64,000 bases of DNA from Streptomyces griseocarneus (lineage in GTDB: Bacteria > Actinomycetota > Actinomycetes > Streptomycetales > Streptomycetaceae), in NCBI GenBank assembly GCA_003674045.1, contig PENC01000014.1, positions 1-64,000 on the forward strand, in the 5' to 3' direction. The first letter of the stretch is position 1, and each line of letters starts with the position of its first letter. The position numbers were made by a program, and so were the translations under genes. The notes beneath the pieces are model-generated. The model worked only from the letters and a program-made list of their open reading frames with translations, had not been told where the DNA came from and ran no database searches. Below are positions 8,617 through 17,253 of the stretch, one piece after another.

Positions 8617-9465
8617 GTGGCAAAGACGAAGAAGGCGAAGCCCGACAAAACCCTCGACAAGGCGGTCAGGGCCGCCAAGGGCAAGGCCGCGGGCAAGCAC
8701 GCCGAGACCTCCGAGACCGTCCCGGACGAGGTCGGGCTCGACTTTGCCCGCGCCTGGGTCGAGTTCCCCGACCCGGCCGACGACGAGCAGGTCTTCCGCT
8801 GCGACCTGACCTGGCTCACCTCCCGCTGGACGTGTGTCTTCGGCAGCGGCTGCCAGGGCATCAAGGCCGGCCGCGCCGACGACGGCTGCTGCACGCTGGG
8901 CGCGCACTTCTCCGACGAGGACGACGAGAAGCGGGTCGCCGGGCACGTGGCGCGTCTGACCCCGGACATCTGGCAGTTCCACGAGGAGGGCACGACGTCG
9001 GGCTGGACGCAGACCGACGAGGACGGCGACCGGCAGACGCGCCGCTGGAACGGCTCGTGCATCTTCCAGAACCGGCCCGGCTTCGCGGGCGGCGCGGGCT
9101 GCTCGCTGCACATCCTGGCGCTCAAGGAGGGCCGCGAGCCGCTGGAGACCAAGCCGGACGTCTGCTGGCAGCTGCCCGTGCGGCGCACCTACGACTGGAT
9201 CGAGCGGCCGGACGACACGCGGGTGCTCCAGGTCTCGATCGGCGAGTACGACCGCCGGGGCTGGGGCCCGGGCGGCCACGACCTCCACTGGTGGTGCACG
9301 TCCGCCCGCTCCGCGCACGGAGCCGGCGAGCCGGTGTACGTGACGTACCGGGCCGAGCTGATCGAACTGATGGGCAAGGAGGCGTACGGGACGCTGGTCG
9401 CGCTGTGCGAGGAGCGGATGTCGGCTCTCCTGCCACTGGCTCCGCACCCGGCGGACCCCGCCTGA
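8617..9465 (+). CDS. Conserved cysteine-rich hypothetical protein
   Basis: This 282-residue protein has a Lys/Ala-rich first 30 residues, followed by a compact region with many cysteines (FRCDLTW, WTCVFGSGCQG, DDGCCTLG, then single cysteines in SCIFQ, GCSLH, VCWQL and WWCTS). The CX-rich block recalls zinc- or iron-chelating YkgJ-like domains, so a metal or cluster ligand role is my inference only. It is rich in Trp and His and appears cytosolic, with no signal peptide. The GTG start has TAGTCT ending six bases before it, a leaderless layout, and it diverges from ppx. The function is unknown. Confidence 0.8.
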   Translation: MAKTKKAKPDKTLDKAVRAAKGKAAGKHAETSETVPDEVGLDFARAWVEFPDPADDEQVFRCDLTWLTSRWTCVFGSGCQGIKAGRADDGCCTLGAHFSDEDDEKRVAGHVARLTPDIWQFHEEGTTSGWTQTDEDGDRQTRRWNGSCIFQNRPGFAGGAGCSLHILALKEGREPLETKPDVCWQLPVRRTYDWIERPDDTRVLQVSIGEYDRRGWGPGGHDLHWWCTSARSAHGAGEPVYVTYRAELIELMGKEAYGTLVALCEERMSALLPLAPHPADPA

Positions 9466-9582
9466 CATCCGCCGTCGTTCGACTGCCCCGCCGTTGCCGC
9501 CTTCGGCGGGAGCGGCCTGCGGCCGCGTCCTCAAGCGCCGGACGGGCTGAGTGGGGGCGGAGCCCCCGGCCCCGCTGGGGCA

Positions 9583-9692
9583 GCGCCCCGTCAGGGGCGC
9601 GGGGCTGTTTCGATCTGCGGCTCCGCCGCGTGGGCGCGACCAGCCCCCACCAACCCGCAGCCGCGCGCGCAGCGCAAGCCGCACCCCGGTCG
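9583..9692 (+). repeat. Intergenic repeat, copy 2 (long subtype)
   Basis: The hairpin is GCGCCCC (9583-9589), loop GTCA, GGGGCGC (9594-9600). In this subtype the GGGGAACTGCGCGACC flank is replaced by a longer version containing TTTCGATCTGCGGCTCCGCC before GGGCGCGACCAGCC. A separate GGGGGC/GCCCCC hairpin precedes it near 9553-9567. The copy sits between two convergent genes. Confidence 0.65.
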
Positions 9693-9713
9693 GCGCACCC
9701 GGACCACTGACGG

Positions 9714-11309
9714 TCAGTGCGACGGCGAGCCCGACGGAGTCGCCGGTGCCGGGGGCCCACCCCGGCCTTCGATCGTGACCGTGGTGCCGCCCGGCGCCAC
9801 GGCCACCCGCGCGCTCCACGGCCCCTTCGGCTCGGCGTCGCGGTCGATCTCGACGAGCACCGTGAAGGACTGTCCGGGCCACAGCACTCCGCCCGTGCGG
9901 CTCAGGCGCAGCCAGGGCGCGTTCGTGGTCATGGACCACGGAACCGCCTCCCCGCCGCTCGCGGTGAGTGTGATCAGCGTGGCCGCGCCGCTCGGCTGTG
10001 CGGTGATCGTGAGGCGTCCGGGGCCCGGCGCGGTGGGCTGCGGGGCGCCGGGCAGCGGTACGGCGCTGCTGCCCGGGGAGGGCGGCAGATCACCGGCCTG
10101 TCCCTCGGGAACGGGCACGGGCCTGCCGTCCGGACCGACCACCGCGACGGAGACATCGGCCAGCGGGCTCCCCGGTGCCGTACGCGGCCCGATCGACGCG
10201 CGGGCGGAGGGGCCGGTCTCCTCGCCGTACGGGGGCGGGTACTGGGCGTGCCCCTCGGCCTCCTCCGCGGACACGGACGGAAGGCCGTGCCCCTCCCCCG
10301 TCTCCGGTGCGCCCCGGTAGGCGGCCCACAGGGCGAGCACGGGGGCGGCCACGACGGTGACGACGACCGTGGTGGTGACGGCCCGGCCGCGGAGGCGGCT
10401 GCGGCGCGCGGCACGGTCCTTGGGCTCCACGGGAAAGCCCCGCCGGTCGAAGCGGGGGTTCGGCGGCGGCAGCGACCCCCGCTCCCGCTGCTGGCGTGTG
10501 CCCCCGGCGCGCAGCATGGCGGCGTGCGCCTCGGGGCGCGGGGCCGGGACGACGGGCAGCGCGTCCGTCGACGCGGAGGTGCCGGGCCAGGGGCCGCCCG
10601 CGATGGCCCGCTCGGCGGTGCGGCGGCAGTCGGCGCAGTCGTCGACATGCCGGACGAGCTCACGCCGGAGCGAGGCGCCCAGCAGCACCCGGGTGTCGCC
10701 CGCGAACCCGGCCACGACGGGGCAGCGGCCCGACTCCACGACGGCCAGTGCGGTACGGGTGCGCTCGACCTCGCACGCGGCGCTGGACAGCAGGGTGCGC
10801 GCGGCATCGGGCTCCATGCGGAGCACGGCCGCGACCTCGTGTGCGGAGAGGCCGTGCCGGACGGCGAGTTCGAGCGCCTCGCGCTGTTCGGCGGTGGTCC
10901 CGGCGGCCTCGGGCCAGGTGAGCAGCGCCAGTTCCGCGCGGCGGCGCTCGTCGATGGAGGACGTCGTACCGGCCGTGCCGGAGGCCGCGCCCGGTTCGGC
11001 GAGACGCCGCAGGCACGCCCAGCGGGCGAGGGCGTAGAGCCAGGGGCGGCGTGCCTCGTCGGCGGCGGGGCCGCGCTCGGCGCGGCGCTCGGCGATCGCG
11101 AGCACCTCGCCGAGCGCGGCCGTGGCGGCCTCGTGCTCGCACAGCACGGACAGGCAGTAGGTGAACAGCCCGTCGAGGTACGGCTCGTACCGCGCGGGCG
11201 GCTTCTGCACGAGCGTTTCCTGGCCCGTGCGGGCCGCGCGCGGCGCACCTCGGACAACGCGGTGCGCGCCGGTCGCGTGCCTGGGGGGCTCGGGCCTCCT
11301 GCTCATCAT
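9714..11309 (-). CDS. Sigma-like / zinc-finger anti-sigma-like / BACON-domain membrane protein
   Basis: This 531-residue protein joins parts that are usually separate. The N-terminal third (about 40-190) resembles the helical regions 2 and 4 of an ECF sigma factor (YLDGLFTYCLSVL, then LSAHEVAAVLRMEPDAARTLL). A zinc-binding anti-sigma-like motif, HVDDCADC, follows (about 220-227). A membrane span lies near 308-330, then a long Pro/Gly-rich linker, and a C-terminal BACON-like beta domain with WLRLSRTGGVLWPGQS (about 440-520). The N-terminus is predicted inside the cell and the BACON domain outside. Whether it still binds RNA polymerase or DNA is not known. It is convergent with the Cys-rich gene. 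Confidence 0.8.
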   Translation of the reverse strand: MMSRRPEPPRHATGAHRVVRGAPRAARTGQETLVQKPPARYEPYLDGLFTYCLSVLCEHEAATAALGEVLAIAERRAERGPAADEARRPWLYALARWACLRRLAEPGAASGTAGTTSSIDERRRAELALLTWPEAAGTTAEQREALELAVRHGLSAHEVAAVLRMEPDAARTLLSSAACEVERTRTALAVVESGRCPVVAGFAGDTRVLLGASLRRELVRHVDDCADCRRTAERAIAGGPWPGTSASTDALPVVPAPRPEAHAAMLRAGGTRQQRERGSLPPPNPRFDRRGFPVEPKDRAARRSRLRGRAVTTTVVVTVVAAPVLALWAAYRGAPETGEGHGLPSVSAEEAEGHAQYPPPYGEETGPSARASIGPRTAPGSPLADVSVAVVGPDGRPVPVPEGQAGDLPPSPGSSAVPLPGAPQPTAPGPGRLTITAQPSGAATLITLTASGGEAVPWSMTTNAPWLRLSRTGGVLWPGQSFTVLVEIDRDAEPKGPWSARVAVAPGGTTVTIEGRGGPPAPATPSGSPSH

Positions 11310-11531
11310 TGCGGCGACGGTAGGACGACGGCGGGCCCTCGTCCTCGCTGCGGGCGGAGGATTAACCCGTTCGGGTGAGCTTCTCGCTCAAAAGGGGACG
11401 CGTCCAGCCTGCGGCTCGCCTGGGCGGCCCTGGGTCACCCCGCTCCAGGGCTCCTTGCGCCGGGGCTCCGTGCCCCCGGACCTCGCGCCCCTTACGGGGC
11501 CCTGTCAGTGGGTGCCGATAGCGTGAACGCC

Positions 11532-12968
11532 ATGGCTGCCCGTACCTCTCGTTCGTCCGGCAAGGACCGTCCCTCCTATCGCTGCACGGAGTGCGGCTGG
11601 ACCACGGCCAAGTGGCTCGGCCGGTGTCCCGAGTGCCAGGCGTGGGGCACGGTGGAGGAGTACGGCGCGCCCGCGGTGCGGACGACCGCGCCCGGCCGGG
11701 TGACGTCGGCCGCGCTGCCGATCGCGCAGGTCGACGGCCGTCAGGCCACCGCGCGCAGCACGGGCGTGGACGAGCTGGACCGTGTGCTCGGCGGCGGTCT
11801 CGTGCCGGGAGCGGTGGTGCTGCTGGCGGGCGAGCCGGGCGTCGGCAAGTCGACGCTGCTGCTGGACGTCGCGGCGAAGGCCGCCTCCCCGGAGCACCGC
11901 ACCCTCTACGTGACGGGTGAGGAGTCGGCGAGCCAGGTCCGGCTGCGGGCCGACCGGATCGGCGCCCTGGACGACAATCTGTTCCTCGCGGCCGAGACCG
12001 ACCTCTCGGTCGCCCTGGGGCACCTCGACTCGGTCAAGCCCTCGCTGCTGATCCTGGACTCGGTGCAGACGGTGGCCTCCCCCGAGATCGACGGCGCGCC
12101 GGGCGGCATGGCGCAGGTGCGCGAGGTGGCGGGCGCGCTGATCCGTGCCTCCAAGGAGCGCGGGATGGCGACGCTGCTGGTCGGTCACGTCACCAAGGAC
12201 GGCGCGATCGCCGGTCCGCGCCTGCTGGAGCACCTGGTGGACGTGGTGCTGAGCTTCGAGGGCGACCGGCACGCCCGGCTGCGCCTGGTGCGCGGGGTGA
12301 AGAACCGCTACGGGGCCACGGACGAGGTCGGCTGTTTCGAGCTGCACGACGAGGGCATCACCGGGCTCGCGGACCCCAGCGGCCTCTTCCTCACCCGGCG
12401 CGACGAGCCCGTGCCGGGCACCTGCCTGACGGTGACGCTGGAGGGCCGCCGTCCGCTGGTCGCCGAGGTGCAGGCGCTGACGGTCGACTCGCAGATCCCC
12501 TCGCCCCGGCGCACGACCTCCGGCCTGGAGACCTCGCGCGTGTCGATGATGCTGGCCGTGCTCGAACAGCGGGGCCGTATCAGCGCGCTCGGCAAGCGGG
12601 ACATCTACAGCGCGACGGTCGGCGGCGTGAAGCTGTCCGAGCCCGCCGCGGATCTCGCCGTGGCGCTGGCGCTCGCGAGTGCCGCGAGTGACACCCCGTT
12701 GCCGAAGAACCTGGTGGCCATCGGCGAGGTGGGACTCGCGGGCGAGGTCCGCCGGGTGACGGGCGTACAGCGGCGGCTGGCGGAGGCGGCGCGCCTGGGC
12801 TTCACCCACGCGCTGGTGCCGGGCGACCCCGGAAAGGTGCCGAGCGGCATGCGCGTCCTGGAGGTCGCGGACATAGGCGACGCGCTTCGAGTACTGCCCA
12901 AGCGGGTACCCCGGGAGAACCGGCGCACAGCCGGTCCGGCGGGCGTGGCGGAAGAGAGCCCTGTCTGA
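11532..12968 (+). CDS. radA: DNA repair protein RadA
   Basis: RadA (Sms) is a RecA-like ATPase that processes recombination intermediates and drives branch migration. The 478-residue protein has an N-terminal zinc finger CTEC-CPEC (C18, C21, C32, C35), Walker A GEPGVGKS (100-107), the family-specific KNRYG motif (257-261) and a C-terminal Lon-protease-like domain. ATG 11532 is preceded by TAGCGT ending seven bases upstream, so the message is probably leaderless. An in-frame start at 11508 is less likely. It lies 129 bases before disA on the same strand, a pairing also known in Bacillus. Confidence 0.96.
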   Translation: MAARTSRSSGKDRPSYRCTECGWTTAKWLGRCPECQAWGTVEEYGAPAVRTTAPGRVTSAALPIAQVDGRQATARSTGVDELDRVLGGGLVPGAVVLLAGEPGVGKSTLLLDVAAKAASPEHRTLYVTGEESASQVRLRADRIGALDDNLFLAAETDLSVALGHLDSVKPSLLILDSVQTVASPEIDGAPGGMAQVREVAGALIRASKERGMATLLVGHVTKDGAIAGPRLLEHLVDVVLSFEGDRHARLRLVRGVKNRYGATDEVGCFELHDEGITGLADPSGLFLTRRDEPVPGTCLTVTLEGRRPLVAEVQALTVDSQIPSPRRTTSGLETSRVSMMLAVLEQRGRISALGKRDIYSATVGGVKLSEPAADLAVALALASAASDTPLPKNLVAIGEVGLAGEVRRVTGVQRRLAEAARLGFTHALVPGDPGKVPSGMRVLEVADIGDALRVLPKRVPRENRRTAGPAGVAEESPV

Positions 12969-13097
12969 ACCGGAGGCAAGCCCTCTTTAATAGGCTGGAC
13001 GCCGGAATGCGCCAGTAGACTTTGCCCTGGTCTCGCCCGTACGTACGGACGACAGGGCGGCCTGCGGCACCGTTGACCTTGCGACCGGAGGAGTGCA

Positions 13098-14222
13098 GTG
13101 GCAGCCAACGACCGGGCATCGGGCCCCGGCAAGGCCGGGGGGTCCTCCGGTGCCGACGGTCTGATGCGCGCCTCGCTGAGCGCGGTCGCGCCCGGCACGG
13201 CCTTGCGCGACGGCCTCGAGCGCGTTCTTCGCGGCAACACCGGCGGGCTCATCGTCCTCGGCATGGACAAGACCGTCGAGCAGATGTGCACCGGCGGTTT
13301 CGTCCTCGACGTGGAGTTCACGGCCACCCGGCTGCGCGAGCTCTGCAAGCTGGACGGCGCGCTCATCCTCGACAAGGACCTCACCAAGATCGTGCGGGCG
13401 GGTGTGCAGCTCCTGCCGGACGCGTCGATCCCCACCGAGGAGACCGGCACCCGGCACCGCACCGCGCAGCGCGTCTCCATCCAGTGCGGCTTCCCCGTCG
13501 TCTCGGTCAGCCAGTCGATGCGGCTGATCGCGCTGTACGTGGGCGGCGAGCGGCGCGTCCTGGAGGAGTCGGGCGCGATCCTGTCCCGCGCCAACCAGGC
13601 GCTGGCCACCCTGGAGCGCTACAAGCTCCGCCTCGACGAGGTCGCCGGCACGCTCTCCGCCCTGGAGATCGAGGACCTGGTGACCGTCCGGGACGTCACC
13701 GCGGTCTCCCAGCGGCTGGAGATGGTCCGCCGCATCGCCACGGAGATCGCCGAGTACGTGGTCGAGCTGGGCACCGACGGCCGTCTCCTCTCCCTCCAGC
13801 TGGACGAGTTGATCGCCGGCGTGGAGCCCGAGCGCGACCTGGTCGTACGCGACTACGTCCCCGAGCCGACCGCCAAGCGCACCCGTACGGTGCCCGAAGC
13901 GCTGTCCGAGCTGGACTCCCTCACCCACGCCGAGCTGCTCGAACTGCCCATCGTGGCGCGGGCCCTGGGCTACAGCGGCTCGCCCGAGACGCTCGACTCG
14001 GCGGTGTCGCCGCGCGGCTACCGGCTGCTGGCGAAGGTCCCGCGGCTGCCGGGGGCGATCATCGAGCGGCTCGTGGACCACTTCGGCGGCCTGCAGAAGC
14101 TGCTCGCCGCGAGCGTCGACGACCTCCAGACCGTCGACGGCGTCGGCGAGGCCCGCGCCCGCTCCGTCCGCGAGGGCCTCTCGCGCCTCGCGGAGTCGTC
14201 GATCCTGGAGCGCTACGTCTGA
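13098..14222 (+). CDS. disA: DNA integrity scanning diadenylate cyclase DisA
   Basis: DisA makes cyclic di-AMP from two ATP and slows when it meets branched DNA. The 374-residue protein has the DAC domain with the DGA motif (D86-A88) and the RHR motif (R119-R121), a helical linker, and a C-terminal helix-hairpin-helix DNA-binding part (HFGGLQKLL, then TVDGVGEARARSV). The GTG start has a strong GGAGGAG (13087-13093) four bases before it. In Streptomyces, c-di-AMP governs osmotic balance and cell-wall hydrolases. A peptidase gene with a structured leader lies further along at 23561. RadA is known to modulate DisA in Bacillus, and radA lies directly upstream here. Confidence 0.96.
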   Translation: MAANDRASGPGKAGGSSGADGLMRASLSAVAPGTALRDGLERVLRGNTGGLIVLGMDKTVEQMCTGGFVLDVEFTATRLRELCKLDGALILDKDLTKIVRAGVQLLPDASIPTEETGTRHRTAQRVSIQCGFPVVSVSQSMRLIALYVGGERRVLEESGAILSRANQALATLERYKLRLDEVAGTLSALEIEDLVTVRDVTAVSQRLEMVRRIATEIAEYVVELGTDGRLLSLQLDELIAGVEPERDLVVRDYVPEPTAKRTRTVPEALSELDSLTHAELLELPIVARALGYSGSPETLDSAVSPRGYRLLAKVPRLPGAIIERLVDHFGGLQKLLAASVDDLQTVDGVGEARARSVREGLSRLAESSILERYV

Positions 14223-14240
14223 GCGATGACCGGGGGCCGG

Positions 14241-14330
14241 GCGCCCCATAAGGGGCGCGGGGCCGTTTCGATATGCGGCTCCGCCGCGCGGGCGCGACCA
14301 GCCGCACACGGCCCGCAGACGCCCGCGGAG
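14241..14330 (+). repeat. Intergenic repeat, copy 3 (long subtype)
   Basis: The hairpin is GCGCCCC (14241-14247), loop ATAA, GGGGCGC (14252-14258). The longer flank with TTTCGATATGCGGCTCCGCC follows. It lies between convergent disA and the gene ending at 14376, so it could act as a terminator for both. Confidence 0.65.
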
Positions 14331-14375
14331 AACAAGGGGCACCCTGGCCAGGCGCACCGGCACTCCGGACCGCGG

Positions 14376-15179
14376 CTAGCCCTTCTCCAGGGAGAACTCG
14401 AACTTCTCCGTCACCCCGGCCACCTTCACCTCGACCCGATACGTGCCGTCACCCACCGAGGAGCCCCCGGCAGGGGTCCCGCACTGGGGGACGCTGCGCT
14501 TGCGGTCCCACTCCAGCGTCCGCTTCGTCTCGCCCGAGCCGGGGAGCTCGACGAGCACCGCGCCGCGGCCGCGCGGGCAGTCGCCGGAGGACCAGACGTG
14601 GTCGTCGCCGTTGACGGCGGCGATGGTGAGAACCGCCGCGGACGACCCGAAGTCGACCTTGCACGCCCGCCCGCCGGAGTTCTTCACGACGATCTCGAAC
14701 TTGGGCTTCTCGTCCGGCCCGTAGGAGTCCTTGACGCTGCGCACCGTCAGCCGCACCGATCCTGACGTGCAGTCGGGCAGCGAGGAGTTCACCGGGACGA
14801 CCCTGCCGTCACCGGTGCCCAGCACGCCGCTGCCACTGCCGCCGGAGCCGCCCGCGGAGCCCGCGCCGCCGCCGGTGTCGGCGTGGTCGCCGGTGCCACT
14901 GCCGCCGCCCGTACCCGAGTCGCCGCGGCCGCCCGGTCGTTGGGTGTAGTGCGTGCCCGAGGGCGCGGGGCCCGGCGTGATCGTCGTGTCGGCGGGGCCC
15001 TTCGCGTCCGAGCTGCCCTGCTGCCCCTGGTCACCGCCCCCGGAGCCGCCGTCACCCCCGAAAACGAAAAGCCACAACCCCAGCAGTACGAGAAGACCGA
15101 GCAGGCCAAGCGCAACTCCCCTCCGCCGCCAATAGATGGAGGAGGGAAGCGGCCCGATCGGATTGCGCAGAGATCCCAC
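14376..15179 (-). CDS. Membrane-anchored extracytoplasmic protein of unknown function
   Basis: This 267-residue protein has a short cytoplasmic start, one membrane span (about 21-41, LGLLGLLVLLGLWLFVFGG), a flexible Gly/Ser/Asp-rich linker (about 42-125) and a compact C-terminal beta-rich domain. Four cysteines in that domain (LPDCTS, RACKVD, SGDCPR, VPQCGT) could make two disulfides. It is therefore probably displayed on the outer face of the membrane. No enzyme motif is seen. The GTG start at 15179 follows the sequence GGGATCT. The gene diverges from the PAP2 phosphatase gene. Confidence 0.78.
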   Translation of the reverse strand: MGSLRNPIGPLPSSIYWRRRGVALGLLGLLVLLGLWLFVFGGDGGSGGGDQGQQGSSDAKGPADTTITPGPAPSGTHYTQRPGGRGDSGTGGGSGTGDHADTGGGAGSAGGSGGSGSGVLGTGDGRVVPVNSSLPDCTSGSVRLTVRSVKDSYGPDEKPKFEIVVKNSGGRACKVDFGSSAAVLTIAAVNGDDHVWSSGDCPRGRGAVLVELPGSGETKRTLEWDRKRSVPQCGTPAGGSSVGDGTYRVEVKVAGVTEKFEFSLEKG

Positions 15180-15363
15180 GCGAAGACTCTACGAGAGATC
15201 GAGCGGGGCACCAGCCAGTACCCGCCGGGCGGGTGTCTGATTTTCCTGTCATCCGCCCACGCCGGTGGCATTTCCTGTTGTCGGAACCTGACGAAAGTCA
15301 GATGCACCGTATGCCGATCGCCCGATGTGGCGCGGAGGTGACGTTCCGTACGCTCCCGGGACC

Positions 15364-15945
15364 ATGGACGACGCTCTTTACCGTGACATCACCGAATACG
15401 CGCGCAGCACCCCGGGCTGGGTGCACAAGCTGGCGGAAGTCGGCACCCAGGCCGGGCTGTTGCTGCTGGCGGCGGTGGCCCTCGTGGTCTGGTGGACGGC
15501 CCGCCGGGGCAGCGCCCGCGGGGTCGCCCTCGCGCTGCTCGTACCGGTGACCACGGCCGTCGCCTACGGCATCAGCGAGATCGTGAAAGCGCTGGTCGAC
15601 GAGGACCGGCCGTGCCGGGCAGTGACCCACGCGGTGAGGTCGATCGCCGCCTGCCCCGCACCGGGCGACTATTCCTTCCCCAGCAACCACGCGACGCTCG
15701 CCGCTGCCCTCGCGACCGGCATTCTTCTCGCACGGCCGCTCACCGCGTGGCTCGTGGTGCCGATGGCGCTGCTGGTCGCCTTCTCCCGCGTCTTCCTGGG
15801 CGTGCACTACCCGCACGACGTGGCCGCGGGCCTGATCCTCGGCACGGTCGTCGCGCTGCTCGGCGCCCGGCTGTTCGCGCGCCGCGGGACGGCGCTGGTG
15901 GAGCGGGCGCGCGGGGGAAGCCTGAGCTTCTTCGTCAAGGCGTGA
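15364..15945 (+). CDS. PAP2-family membrane phosphatase
   Basis: This 193-residue integral membrane phosphatase shows the three motifs of the type 2 phosphatidic acid phosphatase family: KALVDEDRP (KX6RP), FPSNH (the PSGH motif with Asn for Gly) and SRVFLGVHYPHD (SRX5HX3D). Such enzymes dephosphorylate undecaprenyl diphosphate or lipid phosphates outside the membrane, so a role in recycling the cell-wall carrier is possible. The ATG is nine bases after TACGCT (15349-15354), which suggests an almost leaderless message. Its stop is seven bases from the stop of the convergent gene at 15953. Confidence 0.88.
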   Translation: MDDALYRDITEYARSTPGWVHKLAEVGTQAGLLLLAAVALVVWWTARRGSARGVALALLVPVTTAVAYGISEIVKALVDEDRPCRAVTHAVRSIAACPAPGDYSFPSNHATLAAALATGILLARPLTAWLVVPMALLVAFSRVFLGVHYPHDVAAGLILGTVVALLGARLFARRGTALVERARGGSLSFFVKA

Positions 15946-15952
15946 CAGTCGT

Positions 15953-16546
15953 TCACACGATGGGGTGGCGGGTCCACTCCGTTTTGTGTCCGAACCCCTG
16001 TCCGTTGTCGACAAGCCTCAGCCATCCGGGGCGCAGCTCCCACACGCCGGTCCGTTCCATCGCCTGCCTGAGCCGCTCGTTCCGGTCGACGTACGGATAG
16101 CGGGCGGCGTACGCGCGCCACGCCGTCTCGCGCTCCTCGCCCTCCAGGAGACGGCACGTGCCGCGCCCCTGAAGCCCCGTCAGGGCGGTCCACTCCTGGC
16201 CGTCGCGCTGGGCGGTGAACGCCACGGGGGCGCCCCCGAGGAGCGCACGGCCGTGGCGCGTGGTGGCAGAGGTGACGAAGAGGAGGACGGGGTCGCCGTC
16301 GGGCGTTTCCGTCGGCGCGTAGAGGACGGCACACGCCTGTGGGCCGTCCTCGTCGGCGTAGGCGAGGGTCATGGTCGTGTGCGCGTCGAGGGCCGCCCGG
16401 ATCCCGTACGGCGGCCGGTGCCCGGCCGCCCTGCCGTCCTGCTTCTCGTTCGCTTCAGTCGCTTCAGTGTTCCGGCTCTCGTTCACCCCGGTGTCCCGCT
16501 TCCCGCTCGTTTTTCCCATGGCAGCGCCCTGCCGCGGCGCGCTCAC
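15953..16546 (-). CDS. Pyridoxamine 5'-phosphate oxidase-like (FMN-binding split barrel) protein
   Basis: This protein of up to 197 residues carries a split-barrel flavin-type domain from about residue 48 (TMTLAYADEDGPQACAVLYA, VLLFVTSATTRHGRALL, GRGTCRLLEGEERETAW). Relatives bind FMN, F420 or heme, and the substrate here is unknown. The first 45 residues are polar and poorly conserved in type. The GTG at 16546 overlaps the stop of the upstream response regulator as GTGA, which suggests coupling. ATG 16519 is a reasonable alternative start. Being co-translated with a two-component system is suggestive but does not show a target relationship. Confidence 0.8.
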   Translation of the reverse strand: MSAPRQGAAMGKTSGKRDTGVNESRNTEATEANEKQDGRAAGHRPPYGIRAALDAHTTMTLAYADEDGPQACAVLYAPTETPDGDPVLLFVTSATTRHGRALLGGAPVAFTAQRDGQEWTALTGLQGRGTCRLLEGEERETAWRAYAARYPYVDRNERLRQAMERTGVWELRPGWLRLVDNGQGFGHKTEWTRHPIV

Positions 16547-17253
16547 GCGTCCGCGACCAGTCCGGCCTCGTACGCGACGATCGCGGCCTGGACACGGTTC
16601 CCGACCTCCAGCCGGTCCAGGACAGCGCTCACATAGCCCTTGACTGTGCCCTCGACGAGGTGCAGGCGGCGGGCGATCCCGGCATTGGAGAGGCCCTCCC
16701 CCAGCAGCGCGAGCACCTCGCGCTCGCGGGCCGTCAGCCCGGCGATCCGGGCGCGGGCGGCGGCGCCGCGCATCAGCCGCTCCCCGCCCAGCTCGGCGAT
16801 GACGTGCCGGGCGACCTTCGGGGAGAGGTAGGCGCCGCCGTCGGCCACCGCGCGCACCCCGGCCATCAGCTCGTACGGGTCACCGGATTTGAGCAGGAAG
16901 CCGGTGGCTCCGCCGCCCAGGGCGCGGGAGATGTAGGCGTCCTCGGAGAAGGTGGTGAGGATCGCGACGGCCGTGCCGGGGACGGCGCGGCGGATCTCCT
17001 CGCACGCGGCGAGGCCGTCGAGCCGGGGCATCCGGATGTCCAGCAGCGCCACGTCGGGGCGGTGCGCGCGGGCCGCCTCGACGGCCTCCCGGCCGTCCGC
17101 TGCCTCGGCGACGACCTCGATGCCGGGATCGGCGGTCAGGATGGCCCGGACCCCCGCCCTGATCATCGCCTCGTCGTCCGCGAGCAGGACCTTGACGGTC
17201 GCGCCGGACGTCGAACCGGCAGCCGAATCCGCCTCTTCCGTGTGTCCCGTCAC
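16543..17253 (-). CDS. NarL/LuxR-type response regulator
   Basis: This 236-residue response regulator has an N-terminal receiver domain with acidic DDE and the phosphate-accepting Asp in LLDIRMPRLDG, the conserved Thr/Lys positions (TTFSED, LLKSGDP), and a C-terminal LuxR-type helix-turn-helix (LTAREREVLALLGEGLSNAGIARRL). It should be phosphorylated by the kinase encoded just upstream. The start I chose, GTG 17253, overlaps that kinase's stop as GTGA. GTG 17262 is an alternative. The gene in turn overlaps the flavin-type gene downstream, so the three form one transcription unit. The signal and targets are unknown. Confidence 0.9.
   Translation of the reverse strand: MTGHTEEADSAAGSTSGATVKVLLADDEAMIRAGVRAILTADPGIEVVAEAADGREAVEAARAHRPDVALLDIRMPRLDGLAACEEIRRAVPGTAVAILTTFSEDAYISRALGGGATGFLLKSGDPYELMAGVRAVADGGAYLSPKVARHVIAELGGERLMRGAAARARIAGLTAREREVLALLGEGLSNAGIARRLHLVEGTVKGYVSAVLDRLEVGNRVQAAIVAYEAGLVADA

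Noticed and set aside
15283..15312. Sigma-E promoter before the PAP2 phosphatase gene (GGAAC then CGTAT)
   Set aside because: The spacing is 20 bases, too long for this type of promoter, and a better -10 box (TACGCT) lies nearer the ATG.
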